From NCBI GenBank assembly GCA_950097265.1, contig CATNDJ010000008.1:19525-83524 (forward strand): a stretch of DNA of 64,000 bases. The letters run 5' to 3'. Below are positions 43,612 to 51,393 of the stretch, piece by piece. Below the pieces are notes generated by a model. The model was not told the origin of the DNA and searched no databases. It was given only the letters and a program-made list of their open reading frames with translations. Each line of letters opens with the position of its first letter. Positions within the stretch are counted from its first letter, which is position 1. Both the position numbers and the translations under genes were made by a program. This DNA comes from an uncultured Oscillibacter sp. GTDB lineage: Bacteria > Bacillota > Clostridia > Oscillospirales > Oscillospiraceae.

Positions 43612-44910
43612 TCAGCCGTGCAGCCGCCGGGCGGCGGCGTTGGCCTCGTGCAGAATTTTGTCCGCGTCCAAGGTTAAAAATTCGCCGTTCTCGTAGAGGA
43701 TCTTCCCGTCCACCATGGTCATCGCCACGTCGCTTCCCTGAGCGGAATAGACCGTCAGAGCCAGGGGGTCGAAATTGGGAACCATGTGGGGCCGGGTCAG
43801 GTCCAAGGCGATGATATCCGCCTTTTTGCCCACGGCCAGCTCGCCGGTGTCTTCCCGGCCCTGGAGTTTCGCTCCATTGCGGGTGGCCATGGCCAGGAGC
43901 TCCGCGGGCTTCAAAATGGTGGGGTCCCGGTGGAAGCCGTTGTGGAGAACGGCGGCCAGGTGCAGCTCCTCCAGCATATTCAGGTTGTTGTTGCTGGCCG
44001 CTCCGTCGGTGCCCAGGGTGACGTTCAGCCCCAGGTCCAGCATTCGCTGGATGGGGGCGAAGCCGCTGCCCAGCTTCATGTTGCTGGTGGGGTTGTGGAC
44101 GGGGCTGACCCCCTTTTCCAGCATCAGGGCCATGTCCTCCTCCGTCACAAAGACGCAGTGGGCGGCGGCGGTGGGACGGTCGAAGGCGCCCAGGTCGTAG
44201 AACCACCGGGCCGGAGTCTTGCCGTATTTCTCCACGCACTCGTCGTGCTCCTTTTTCGTCTCGGAGAGGTGGATGTGCATCCGGCCCCCCAGGGTCTTGC
44301 AGTCCGCGCTGTAGGGCCCCACGATATGCTCGAAGCAGGTGTACTCCGCGTGGACGGCGAAGTCGATGCGGACCCGGCCGTCCCCTGCTCCGTGATAGTC
44401 CTTGAAGAGCTGGATGGACTCTTTCGCCCGGAAGTTCTCGGCGTAGGTCTCGTCCTTATTGAAGCACTGGACGGGGCGAGAGATGTTGGCCTTGATCCCG
44501 CAGGCCAGGGCGTTCTCCACGGCGGTCTGGGGCTCGAAGTACATGTCGGAATAGCTGGTAGTGCCGGTGGAGAGCATCTCCAGCAGGGCCAGCTGGTTGC
44601 CCAGCTTGATGTCCTCTGCCGTCAGCTTGTCCTCAATGGGCATGATCTTGCCGAAGAGCCACTCCTGTAGGCTCAAATCGCTGCCCACGCCCCGGAGCAG
44701 CACCATGGGGCTGTGGCCGTGGCAGTTGATGAGGCCCGGGAGCAGCAGGCGGCCGGACATGTCCTTCTCCCGGTCGTAGGGAGCCTGGGGCCTGTCCGTC
44801 CCGATGTAGTCGATGGTATCCCCGTCCACGCCCAGCCAGGCGTTTTCCAGGCAGCGGAAGCCCGCTCCGTCGGCGGCGAGGATGTCGCAGTGTTTCAGCA
44901 GCAGCTTCAT
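43612..44910 (-). CDS. mtaD: Methylthioadenosine/S-adenosylhomocysteine deaminase-type amidohydrolase
   Basis: This 432-residue metal-dependent deaminase has the metal-binding HxH in INCHGHSP, HIHLSETKKEH, AAHCVFVTEED, and the Asp in TLGTDGAASNNNLN. The PVHNPTSNMKLGSGFAPI segment is typical of the MtaD/SsnA branch. These enzymes deaminate 5-methylthioadenosine, S-adenosylhomocysteine or related adenosines to inosines. The gene begins 19 bases after the purine nucleoside phosphorylase gene, so the pair would deaminate the nucleoside and then split off hypoxanthine. The ATG follows AGGAGGAAACGACTTT. Confidence 0.85.
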   Translation of the reverse strand: MKLLLKHCDILAADGAGFRCLENAWLGVDGDTIDYIGTDRPQAPYDREKDMSGRLLLPGLINCHGHSPMVLLRGVGSDLSLQEWLFGKIMPIEDKLTAEDIKLGNQLALLEMLSTGTTSYSDMYFEPQTAVENALACGIKANISRPVQCFNKDETYAENFRAKESIQLFKDYHGAGDGRVRIDFAVHAEYTCFEHIVGPYSADCKTLGGRMHIHLSETKKEHDECVEKYGKTPARWFYDLGAFDRPTAAAHCVFVTEEDMALMLEKGVSPVHNPTSNMKLGSGFAPIQRMLDLGLNVTLGTDGAASNNNLNMLEELHLAAVLHNGFHRDPTILKPAELLAMATRNGAKLQGREDTGELAVGKKADIIALDLTRPHMVPNFDPLALTVYSAQGSDVAMTMVDGKILYENGEFLTLDADKILHEANAAARRLHG

Positions 44911-44929
44911 AAAGTCGTTTCCTCCTGTC

Positions 44930-45757
44930 TCAAACTTCAATGGCGGCTATGACAGCTTTCATGTAATCGCTGAAGGGCCCGGCGATCCGCTCCGCCGTCT
45001 CGTCCACCTCTTCGCCGCTCAGGGGCCGGTCCAGCACCCCGGCGGCCATGTTGGTGATGACGGACAGGGCCAGCAGGGGGAGCCCGCAGTGGGCGGCGGC
45101 AAGGGCCTCCGTGACGGTGGACATGCCCACGGCGTCCGCGCCTAAGGCTCGGGCGGCCCGGATTTCCGCCGGAGTCTCGAACTGGGGGCCGGGGAAAAAC
45201 ATGTAGGTCCCCTCATGGACCCGGAGGGGAAAACCTTTGGCGCAGTCCAGGGCCAGGGCCCGGAGCCGGGGCGTGTACGCCCGGGACATGTCGAAGAACC
45301 GGGGGCCGAAGTCCTCCGCGTTGGGCCCACGGAGGGGGCTCGGCCCGTTCAGCTTGATGTGGTCCCGGATGACCATGACATCCCCGGGGCGGTAGTCCGT
45401 GTTGACGCCCCCGGCGGCGTTGGTGAGGACGAGGGTTTTGACCCCCAGCAGCTTCAGCACCCGGACGGGGACGACCAGTTCCTCAAAGGTATAGCCCTCG
45501 TAGGAGTGAAAGCGGCCGGACATGCAGACCACCCGTTTTCCCGCCACCGTGCCGAAGATCAGCTTCCCGGCATGGGAAGCCACGGTGGAAAGCAGGAAAC
45601 GGGGGATGTCCGCGTAGTCCACGGTCACCGGGTCCTCAATCTCCCGGGCAAAGGGCCCCAGGCAGGAGCCCAGGACGACGCCGGTTTCCGGGACAAGGTC
45701 CGTCTTTGTCCGCAGAAAATCCGCGGCAACCTGGAAGTACTCGCGGGTATAGGCCAT
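44930..45757 (-). CDS. Purine nucleoside phosphorylase (inosine/guanosine type)
   Basis: This 275-residue trimeric-type PNP has GVVLGSCLGPFAREIED, the phosphate-binding SGRFHSYEGY, LVLTNAAGGVN and the purine-site region VGMSTVTEALAAAHCG. It phosphorolyses purine nucleosides to base and (deoxy)ribose-1-phosphate. The ATG at 45757 follows AGGAGGTGGCTTCGCCC. It is first in an operon with the MtaD-type deaminase, which points to a pathway that handles adenosine-type nucleosides via inosine forms. Confidence 0.95.
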   Translation of the reverse strand: MAYTREYFQVAADFLRTKTDLVPETGVVLGSCLGPFAREIEDPVTVDYADIPRFLLSTVASHAGKLIFGTVAGKRVVCMSGRFHSYEGYTFEELVVPVRVLKLLGVKTLVLTNAAGGVNTDYRPGDVMVIRDHIKLNGPSPLRGPNAEDFGPRFFDMSRAYTPRLRALALDCAKGFPLRVHEGTYMFFPGPQFETPAEIRAARALGADAVGMSTVTEALAAAHCGLPLLALSVITNMAAGVLDRPLSGEEVDETAERIAGPFSDYMKAVIAAIEV

Positions 45758-45789
45758 GGGCGAAGCCACCTCCTGGCAGTGATATCCTG

Positions 45790-45818
45790 ATTTTAACACA
45801 GGTCCGGGGGAGTGTCAA
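45790..45818 (-). promoter_or_regulatory. Promoter of the PNP/deaminase operon
   Basis: On the minus strand, TTGACA (45818-45813) and TAAAAT (45795-45790) have 17-bp spacing, about 25 bases before the expected leader start. Confidence 0.78.
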
Positions 45819-45922
45819 TCTGGCGGAAGGGCCCTCTCCCCCCTTTTCCTTTGGCGCGTCCGGTGGTATACTGTCCCTATCCGAACCCCATTCTTTCAAT
45901 TTACCGACGGAGGGACAAGCCC

Positions 45923-46801
45923 ATGTATGAGCTGATTCAGGCTTCCGAGAGGAGCTATTACATCCAGAGCCCGGCCAAGATCGGCCTGGTCCGGCTGAAC
46001 GAAACCGGCGTCTGCCTCATCGACAGCGGCAGCGACAAGGACGCGGGCCGGAAGGTCCGCCAGCTTCTGGACGCCCACGGCTGGAGGCTGGAGGCCATCT
46101 ACAACACCCACTCCAACGCTGACCACATCGGGGGAAACCGCTACCTGCAAAACCAGACGGGCTGTAAAATCTATGCCCCGGGCATTGAATGCGCCTTTAC
46201 CCGCCGCCCGATTCTGGAGCCCTCCTTCCTCTACGGGGGCTACCCCTGCAAGGATCTGCGCCACAAGTTCCTCCTGGCCCAGGAGAGCGGGGCGGAAGAG
46301 CTGACGCCGGACCTCCTGCCGGAGGGCTTTGAGATGATCCCCCTGCCGGGGCACTTCTTCGACATGGCGGGCTACCGGGCGCCGGACGGTGTGGCGTACC
46401 TGGCGGACTGCCTCTCCAGCCGGGAGACCCTGGACAAGTACCGGATCGCCTTCCTCTATGACGCCGCCGCCTACCTGGACACCCTGGAGAAGGTGAAAGC
46501 CATGGAGGCCCGGCTGTTCGTCCCCGCCCACGCGGAGGCGGCGGAGGACGTGTCCGCCCTGGCCCAGTACAACATCGACCGGGTGCTGGAGACCGCGGAC
46601 AAAATCGCCGCCCTCTGCCGGGAGCCCCTGGGCTTCGAGGAGATCCTGCAAAGGCTCTTCACGGACTACGGCCTGGCCATGGACTTCCAGCAGTACGTCC
46701 TGATCGGCAGCACCGTCCGCTCCTACCTCTCCTGGATGAAGGACGGCGGCCGGCTGGAGGCCCTGTTTGAGCAAAACCGCCTCCTCTGGCGGACGGTCTG
46801 A
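45923..46801 (+). CDS. Metallo-beta-lactamase-fold hydrolase with altered metal motif
   Basis: This 292-residue MBL-fold protein has the usual HxHxDH motif as THSNADHIGG, with Asn in place of the second His. Other metal and fold positions are seen (LPGHFFDMAGYR; YLADCLSS; FVPAHAE). Substrate unknown. The changed motif could alter metal binding but also occurs, as far as I recall, in a subgroup of Firmicutes homologues. The ATG follows GGAGGGACAAGCCC. It is transcribed alone, divergent from the PNP operon. Confidence 0.85.
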   Translation: MYELIQASERSYYIQSPAKIGLVRLNETGVCLIDSGSDKDAGRKVRQLLDAHGWRLEAIYNTHSNADHIGGNRYLQNQTGCKIYAPGIECAFTRRPILEPSFLYGGYPCKDLRHKFLLAQESGAEELTPDLLPEGFEMIPLPGHFFDMAGYRAPDGVAYLADCLSSRETLDKYRIAFLYDAAAYLDTLEKVKAMEARLFVPAHAEAAEDVSALAQYNIDRVLETADKIAALCREPLGFEEILQRLFTDYGLAMDFQQYVLIGSTVRSYLSWMKDGGRLEALFEQNRLLWRTV

Positions 46802-46830
46802 CCGTTCAAGACAAAAATCCGGCGTTTCAG

Positions 46831-46861
46831 GGCGGCGGGCTTGTCCCGCCGCCTCCCTTTT
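46831..46861 (+). terminator. Terminator after the MBL-fold gene
   Basis: The stem GGCGGCGGG with CCCGCCGCC (46831-46839, 46845-46853) is followed by TCCCTTTTGC. Confidence 0.65.
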
Positions 46862-46887
46862 GCTACGCTGTAAGGCGGTGATTGAAC

Positions 46888-47601
46888 ATGCTCCGTTTCG
46901 CGGTCTGCGACGACGAACCCTATATGCTGGACCGGCTCTCCGCCCAAATCGAGGGCTGCCTGGGAGAACTGGGCTGCCGCGAGTTTCGCCTCGCCCGCTT
47001 TTCCGGCGGCGGGGCCCTGCTGGAGGCCGGGGAGGACTTCGACCTGGTCTTCCTGGACGTTCAGATGGATCCGCCCGACGGCCTGGAGACGGCCAGGGCC
47101 CTCTGCCGCCGGGGAGACGGATGCCTGGTGGTGTTCCTGACGGTGCTGCGGGAGCGGGTCTTCGACGCCTTTGAGGTCCGGGCCTTCGACTACTTGGTAA
47201 AGCCCATAGACCCCGCCCGCCTCCGCCGGACCCTGGAGCGGGCCCTGGAGGACCTGGACCGGCGGCGGGCCCGGAGCCTGCTGGTCCAGCGGGGGAGCGC
47301 CCGGGAAGTAGTCCCCCTGGACGAGATCGTCTACTGCGAGGTGCTGGGGCGGAAAATCTACCTCCATCGGGAGGACGGCGGCGTTTTGGACTACTACGAC
47401 CGGCTGGCGGACCTGGAGCGGCGGCTGGGAAGCGGCTTTTTCCGCTGCCACCGGAGCTATCTGGTGAACCTGGACCACGTGCGGGGCTGCGGCGGCGGGC
47501 AGGTGACCCTGAGCGGAGGCGGGGCCGTCCCCGTCTCCCGCCTCCGGGAGAGGGACCTGACCCAGGCGCTGCTGCGCCGCATGAGAGAGCGGGGTGACTG
47601 A
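46888..47601 (+). CDS. LytTR-family response regulator (AgrA/LytR type)
   Basis: This 237-residue protein has a receiver domain with acidic pocket D8-D9, phosphoacceptor Asp57 in VFLDVQMDPPDG, and the conserved Lys in YLVKPIDP. A LytTR DNA-binding domain follows (about 135-232, with EIVYCEVLGRKIYLH and FFRCHRSYLVNLDHV). The start could be the ATG at 46888 or a TTG two codons earlier. It overlaps the kinase gene by 8 bases. LytTR regulators control peptide quorum sensing, bacteriocins and cell-wall functions. Confidence 0.92.
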   Translation: MLRFAVCDDEPYMLDRLSAQIEGCLGELGCREFRLARFSGGGALLEAGEDFDLVFLDVQMDPPDGLETARALCRRGDGCLVVFLTVLRERVFDAFEVRAFDYLVKPIDPARLRRTLERALEDLDRRRARSLLVQRGSAREVVPLDEIVYCEVLGRKIYLHREDGGVLDYYDRLADLERRLGSGFFRCHRSYLVNLDHVRGCGGGQVTLSGGGAVPVSRLRERDLTQALLRRMRERGD

Positions 47602-48895
47602 CTTGGACTGGTTTACCCTCGGCCTGGACGCGTTCAGCCTGACGGCTCAGGCGGCGCTGCACCTGGTCTTTCTCGGCCGCCTGACGGGGAGGCGGGTCCA
47701 GGTCCGGCACTTTGTTCTGTACCTCGGTTTGCTGGCCTGCGCCCAGCGGCTCTGCGTCGCCGCCGGGTGGGGGACGCCCCCGGCCCTGGTTCTGATGCTG
47801 TCGGCCCTCTATGCCGTGAGCCGCCTGGCGCTGAAAAACGGACCCGCCCAGTCCTGCACGGCGTCGCTGCTGGCGGTGTATATCTATCAGCTGTCCACCG
47901 GCGCGATGAACTCCCTGGAGGCCGCGGTTTGCCCCTATGTACCCTTGGGCCTGCCGCTGTACGGACTGATCGTGCTGGCGGCGCTGGCCTCCCTGGGGCT
48001 GTGCTGGGCCTGTTACGCTTTCGTTCTGCGGCTGCTCCCAACCGGGGACTGCGGGTCCTACCCGGGCCTTTTGTCCCTGCCGGGCCTCTTCTTCCTGGCG
48101 GCGGAGCTGTATATTCTGGAGACGGCCTACACTTGCCTCCCCGTCTCCCCGGAGCCGCCGTGGCGGCATCTGGCCCTTTTGGCCCTCCAGGCCCTGGGGC
48201 TCGCGGCGCTGCTGTGCACGCTGTACGCCTACCGCCGGGCCTGCCGGGGCCTGGAGGCCCAGAGGGCCCTGGACTCCCTGGCCCAGTCGGTCCACGCCCA
48301 GAGAACCTACGTGGCCGAGGCCCAGGCCCGGTACGAGAAGACCCGGTCGTTTCGCCACGACCTGCAAAACCACCTCTCCGTCCTGAGCGGCCTCCTCTCC
48401 GCCGGGCGGGGGGAGGAGGCCCAAGATTACCTTCGGAAAATGGAGGCGGCCTCCGGGACCCTGGCCCCGCCCTGCCGGACGGGGGACGCGGCGGTAGACG
48501 CGCTGCTGGGGGAAAAGCTGGCCCTGGCGGAGGCCGGGGGCATCCCGGCGGAGGTCTCCCTCCGCCTGCCGGAGGACGGGAGCCTGGACGGCTTCGACCT
48601 CTGCGTGATTTTCGCCAACGCCCTGGACAACGCCCTGCGGGCCTGCGCCGGGGCGGAGCAGCCCTTCCTCCGGGTCCGGGGACAGCGGCAGGGGGACTTT
48701 TACCGCCTGGAGTTTGAGAACGGCTGCGCCCCCGGCCCGCCGCCGGAGCCCGGGACGGGCCTGAAGAACATCCGGGCCGCAGCGGAGAAGTACGGCGGAG
48801 CCGCGGCGTATGAAAAGACCGGCGGGCGCTTCCGGCTGGACGTGCTGCTGAACATCTCGGGACAACAAGGCGGCAGCTCAGGGCGAAGTCCTTGA
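47594..48895 (+). CDS. GHKL-family sensor histidine kinase (AgrC/CitA-like)
   Basis: This 433-residue protein has an N-terminal membrane domain of about six helices (1-215). A coiled linker, the phosphoacceptor His255 in FRHDLQNHLSVLSGLL, and a short GHKL ATPase domain follow (NALDNALRAC; GTGLKNIRAAAEKYGG). It starts at GTG 47594, overlapping the regulator. The architecture is that of peptide-sensing AgrC kinases, but no agrB or signal peptide gene is seen next to it, so the signal is unknown. Confidence 0.9.
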   Translation: MTDLDWFTLGLDAFSLTAQAALHLVFLGRLTGRRVQVRHFVLYLGLLACAQRLCVAAGWGTPPALVLMLSALYAVSRLALKNGPAQSCTASLLAVYIYQLSTGAMNSLEAAVCPYVPLGLPLYGLIVLAALASLGLCWACYAFVLRLLPTGDCGSYPGLLSLPGLFFLAAELYILETAYTCLPVSPEPPWRHLALLALQALGLAALLCTLYAYRRACRGLEAQRALDSLAQSVHAQRTYVAEAQARYEKTRSFRHDLQNHLSVLSGLLSAGRGEEAQDYLRKMEAASGTLAPPCRTGDAAVDALLGEKLALAEAGGIPAEVSLRLPEDGSLDGFDLCVIFANALDNALRACAGAEQPFLRVRGQRQGDFYRLEFENGCAPGPPPEPGTGLKNIRAAAEKYGGAAAYEKTGGRFRLDVLLNISGQQGGSSGRSP

Positions 48896-48951
48896 AAACC
48901 GGCGGAGGCGTGCTAAACTGGACCCAAAGAAATCAGAAAGGAGGGGTCTCC

Positions 48952-49500
48952 ATGATCCCGATTTCCAACAATGTGCCCCGGCCCGGCCCGGCGCCCGCCC
49001 TCCGGGAGGCGGAAAAGGCCCGGGAAGCCCGGCCCGCGTCTCCGGCCGCGCCTCAGGAAAAGGGCCCGCTGAAGCCCGTCAGGGACGAGTACGTCCCGGA
49101 GGAGAAGCGGGAGCCCTACGGCCGCTATTGGCTGGGAAAGGACGAGGACGGCAGTCCTAAGATCTACTTTGACGACCCCGAGGCGAGGGACGCCGCGTCC
49201 CCGGAGGCCCCCAGGGCGGAAGACCCGGACGGGGAAAAGGAGCCCATGTCCCCGGAGAAGGCTGGACCGCCGGACAAGGGCGGCAAGGAGGAAACATGCG
49301 CCGGCAATACCGACGCGGTGGACCGGGAGATTAGGAAGCTGAAGGAAAAAAAGGAAAAGCTGGAGGCCAAGCTCGACCGGGAGACCGACGAAACAAAGCG
49401 GGAGAGCCTGGAACGCCAGCTGGCCCAGGTGGAGAATGAGCTGAGGCAGAAGGACAACGACTCCTACCGCCGCCAGCACACAGTATTCACAAACGGCTGA
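48952..49500 (+). CDS. Hypothetical soluble protein with C-terminal coiled coil
   Basis: This 182-residue, highly charged protein has no signal peptide or membrane helix. The N-terminal third is Pro/Ala/Glu-rich. A short conserved-looking core, YVPEEKREPYGRYWLGKDED followed by PKIYFDDPE (about 46-74), is followed by a low-complexity stretch. A coiled coil occupies about 120-165 (IRKLKEKKEKLEAKLDRET). The ATG at 48952 follows AGAAAGGAGGGGTCTCC. It lies 56 bases after the LytTR kinase and ends at a strong terminator, so it may be in that operon. I do not recognise a named family. Confidence 0.65.
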   Translation: MIPISNNVPRPGPAPALREAEKAREARPASPAAPQEKGPLKPVRDEYVPEEKREPYGRYWLGKDEDGSPKIYFDDPEARDAASPEAPRAEDPDGEKEPMSPEKAGPPDKGGKEETCAGNTDAVDREIRKLKEKKEKLEAKLDRETDETKRESLERQLAQVENELRQKDNDSYRRQHTVFTNG

Positions 49501-49513
49501 GCCGAACGAAATG

Positions 49514-49550
49514 TCAGCGCGGAGAATTTTTTTCTCCGCGCTGATATTTT
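49514..49550 (+). terminator. Terminator of the LytTR operon/hypothetical gene
   Basis: A 13-bp perfect stem, TCAGCGCGGAGAA with TTCTCCGCGCTGA, has a T5 loop and TATTTT tail. Confidence 0.9.
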
Positions 49551-49607
49551 ACAAGCCATTCGACGGGAAACCTGCTATAATGAGCCGGAGGAAGGGAGGG
49601 GAAGCGC

Positions 49608-50435
49608 GTGAAAAACGAGCCCGGGAAGGCGGTCTACGACCACGACCTGCGCCTGGAGGCATACCGCTTCCGCCGCTGTTCCTTCCCCAAGCATTTCCAC
49701 GAGTACTATGTAATCGGCTACATTGAGGACGGGCAGGGTCTTCTGATTTGCAGGGATGTACAGTACGCCCTGAAAAAGGGAGACATCATCCTTTACAATC
49801 CCGGGGACCTCCACTCCTGCACGGAGAGAGGCGCGCCCCCGGACTACTGGGGCCTGCACATTCCAAGGGAGACCATGCTGGACCTGACCGGGGAGCTGAC
49901 GGGACGGCGGACGCCGCCGGTCTTTTCCCAAAACGTGCTCTCCGACCCGGAGGCCGCCTGGGACTTCCGGACCCTCCACCGGCAGATTATGAGCGGCTCC
50001 CGGGAGTTCGGCAAGGAGGAGCGGCTGCTGCTTCTGCTCTCCCGGCTGCTCCGGCTCTGCGGCCAGCCCCTGGAGACCCCGCCCCCCGCCGGGCGGGAGG
50101 CGGTGGAGCGGGCCCGCGCCTTTATGGAGGAACACTACGGAGAGCGGATTTCTCTGGAGCGCATCGCCGGGGAGGCGGGGCTGAGCAAGTCCGCGCTGCT
50201 CCGGGCCTTTGCCCGGGAAAAGGGCGTTACGCCCTACGGCTATCTGGAAAACCTGCGGATCAGCCGGGCCAAGAAGCTGCTGGAACAGGGCGTTTCCCCC
50301 GCCGAGGCCGCCCTGTGGACCGGCTTTTCCGACCAGAGCCATTTCACCAACTATTTCAGCCGCTTTCTCGGCCTGTCCCCGGGGGCCTACCGGGAAATTT
50401 TTTCAGACAAGGAGAGGATATCTCATGAAAAATGA
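49608..50435 (+). CDS. AraC-family transcriptional regulator
   Basis: This 275-residue protein has an N-terminal cupin-like sensor domain (SFPKHFHEYYVIGYIEDGQG; LYNPGDLHSC) and a C-terminal double helix-turn-helix (about 170-270) with SLERIAGEAGLSKSALLRAF and GFSDQSHFTNYFSRFLGLSP. The start is GTG 49608 with AAGGGAGGGG upstream. The ATG of the DMT exporter lies inside its 3' end (11-base overlap), so it probably controls that exporter. A TATAAT (49576-49581) precedes it without a clear -35, as expected for an activated promoter. Confidence 0.93.
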   Translation: MKNEPGKAVYDHDLRLEAYRFRRCSFPKHFHEYYVIGYIEDGQGLLICRDVQYALKKGDIILYNPGDLHSCTERGAPPDYWGLHIPRETMLDLTGELTGRRTPPVFSQNVLSDPEAAWDFRTLHRQIMSGSREFGKEERLLLLLSRLLRLCGQPLETPPPAGREAVERARAFMEEHYGERISLERIAGEAGLSKSALLRAFAREKGVTPYGYLENLRISRAKKLLEQGVSPAEAALWTGFSDQSHFTNYFSRFLGLSPGAYREIFSDKERISHEK

Positions 50436-51324
50436 CCAGGCGAGGGGCCATGCCGCCGCTCTCTTCACCATCGCCGTCTGGGGAACCACCTTCATCTCCA
50501 CCAAGGTGCTGCTGCGGAGCTTCCAGCCGGTGGAAATCCTGTTCATCCGCTTCACCATGGGCCTCATCGCCCTGTTCCTGGCCTGTCCCCGGCGGATGAA
50601 GGGCGTCACGCGGCGGCAGGAGCTCGTCTTCGCCGGGGCGGGCCTCACCGGCGTGTGCCTGTACTACTTACTGGAAAACATCGCCCTGACCTACACCCTG
50701 GCCTCCAACGTGGGGGTTATCCTCTCCGTCATTCCCTTCTTCACGGCGGTGCTGTCTCACCTCGTCTTGAAGGAGGAGCGGCCCGGCGGCGGCTTCTACC
50801 TGGGCTTCGTGGTGGCCATGGCGGGCATCTCCCTCATCAGCTTCAGCGGCTCCCGGCTGGAGCTGAACCCCGTGGGGGACCTGCTGTCCCTCCTGGCGGC
50901 CATGGTCTGGGCCTGCTACGTCATCCTGACCCGGAAGATCAGCGCCTGGGGCTGGAACACCATCCTGACCACCCGGCGGACCTTCTGCTGGGGCATCCTG
51001 TGGATGATACCGGCGCTGTTTTTCTTCGACTGCCGCCTGGGCCTGGAGCGCTTCGCAAACCCCGTGTACCTGGGGAACCTGCTCTTCCTGGGCTTCGGCG
51101 CGTCGGCGCTGTGCTTCGTCACCTGGAACCTGGCGGTGAAGCTGCTGGGCCCGGTGAAAACCAGCGTGTACACCTACCTGGCCCCGGTCATCACCATCGC
51201 GGCCTCGGTGCTGATCCTCCACGAGCCCATCACGCCCCTGGCGGCCCTGGGGGCCGTGCTGACCCTGGCGGGGCTGCTGCTGTCCCAGGGGAAGGGCCTG
51301 CTGAAAAAAGAAGCGGCGGAGTGA
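50425..51324 (+). CDS. DMT-superfamily (EamA) exporter
   Basis: This 299-residue protein has ten predicted helices in two EamA repeats (IAVWGTTFISTKVLL at the start; AVKLLGPVKTSVYTYLAPV in the second repeat). Relatives export amino acids or metabolites; the substrate is unknown. It is translationally coupled to the AraC regulator, a common pairing for inducible exporters. The ATG follows AAGGAGAGGATATCTC. Confidence 0.92.
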   Translation: MKNDQARGHAAALFTIAVWGTTFISTKVLLRSFQPVEILFIRFTMGLIALFLACPRRMKGVTRRQELVFAGAGLTGVCLYYLLENIALTYTLASNVGVILSVIPFFTAVLSHLVLKEERPGGGFYLGFVVAMAGISLISFSGSRLELNPVGDLLSLLAAMVWACYVILTRKISAWGWNTILTTRRTFCWGILWMIPALFFFDCRLGLERFANPVYLGNLLFLGFGASALCFVTWNLAVKLLGPVKTSVYTYLAPVITIAASVLILHEPITPLAALGAVLTLAGLLLSQGKGLLKKEAAE

Positions 51325-51339
51325 ACCCCCGCACAGGAA

Positions 51340-51373
51340 AACGCCGGGCCCCATGAGGGTCCGGCGTTCTTTC
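51340..51373 (+). terminator. Terminator after the DMT exporter
   Basis: A 12-bp stem with one G-T pair, AACGCCGGGCCC and GGGTCCGGCGTT, is followed by CTTTCC. The next gene is convergent. Confidence 0.7.
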
Positions 51374-51393
51374 CTATGGATGAGCGGCCTGGC

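Noticed and set aside
45896..48868. Minus-strand frame of 990 codons across the MBL and LytTR/GHKL genes
   Set aside because: Antisense shadow; low-complexity Arg/Gly/Pro composition and overlap with three recognised genes.
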